From the NCBI GenBank assembly GCA_045636545.1, contig JAZTXR010000064.1:1-41483 (forward strand): a stretch of 41,483 nucleotides of DNA, in the 5' to 3' direction. Made by a program: the position numbers and the translations under genes. This document shows, in pieces, positions 41,374 through 41,483 of this stretch (positions are counted from its first letter, which is position 1; the number at the start of each line of letters is the position of its first letter). This DNA comes from HGM04593 sp045636545. Its GTDB lineage: Bacteria; Bacteroidota; Bacteroidia; Bacteroidales; Bacteroidaceae. A model generated the notes under the pieces. That model had not been told where the DNA came from. It searched no databases and was given only the letters and a program-made list of their open reading frames with translations.

Positions 41374-41483
41374 TTAAGCATAAAATTCACAGTATGCACA
41401 ATTGTTCTTCACAATAGCGAAAATCTGTTTCAATAGTTTGTTCACAACAGCAATCAAAGCAACCTTTACAGCTTTTCCCTTCT
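41374..41483 (-). CDS. IS110-family transposase, C-terminal end only (cut by window edge)
   Basis: The reverse strand reads KGKAVKVALIAVVNKLLKQI, then FAIVKNNCAYCEFYA and stop. KGKxxKVALxAVxxKLL is the C-terminal signature of IS110/IS116/IS902 (DEDD-type) transposases. The remainder of the gene lies to the right of the window. Whether the element is intact cannot be judged here. Confidence 0.7.
   Translation of the reverse strand, partial: KGKAVKVALIAVVNKLLKQIFAIVKNNCAYCEFYA

Overview
The window looks like a chromosomal segment from a Bacteroidales bacterium, most likely Prevotella or a close relative. The evidence is: an LpxC-FabZ fusion inside an lpxD-lpxC/fabZ-lpxA run; several promoters of the Bacteroidetes type (TTG, 19-20 bp, TAnnTTTG); a BspA-like leucine-rich-repeat surface protein with a Prevotella-style C-terminal tail; and dispersed short palindromic repeats of the kind common in these genomes. 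No rRNA, tRNA, CRISPR array or recognisable riboswitch was seen.

Layout. (1) 1-1250: MATE transporter cut by the left edge. (2) 1340-5020, minus strand: an accessory block with a GNAT acetyltransferase, a WYL-domain regulator with a strong promoter, a uracil-DNA-glycosylase-like protein, a hairpin terminator, then a translationally coupled pair made of a SprT-like metallopeptidase and a divergent FtsZ/tubulin-like GTPase. (3) 5068-11422, minus strand: a three-gene cassette of SIR2-TIR, nSTAND ATPase-TM-WD40 and TIR-TM-WD40 proteins. (4) 11553-16880: ordinary genes (holin-like and YtxH envelope proteins, a DUF3298 lipoprotein, rsmG, a metallo-beta-lactamase-fold hydrolase, an OPT transporter). 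(5) 17051-20650, plus strand: a second SIR2-TIR plus nSTAND-TM-WD40 pair, paralogous to region 3 and transcribed in the opposite direction. (6) 21048-26589, minus strand: a glycine cleavage operon, read as lplA-gcvT-gcvH-gcvPA-gcvPB. (7) 26749-28302: POT peptide transporter. (8) 28855-36961, plus strand: purM, prfA, pyrF, lpxD, lpxC/fabZ, lpxA, a pRiA4b ORF-3-like protein and miaA. (9) 36974-37900: a YhcC-type radical SAM protein. (10) 37919-41483: a repeat-rich intergenic region, a BspA-like surface protein, more repeats and the 3' end of an IS110-family transposase gene.

The most interesting content is the paired SIR2-TIR / nSTAND-WD40 / TIR-WD40 system. Its parts are typical of NAD-targeting, NTPase-gated conflict (anti-phage) systems. 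The WD40 proteins share one C-terminal chassis (helical linker, 42-residue WD repeats, acidic tail) placed behind different N-terminal domains. The repeats are nearly identical except at a few positions, the pattern of a rapidly diversifying ligand-binding propeller. Each WD40 protein has one predicted membrane segment with positive charge on its N-terminal side, so the WD40 sensor may lie outside the cytoplasm. A second candidate system is the WYL / UDG-like / SprT-like / FtsZ-like block directly downstream. Defence roles are inferred from domains and context, not shown.
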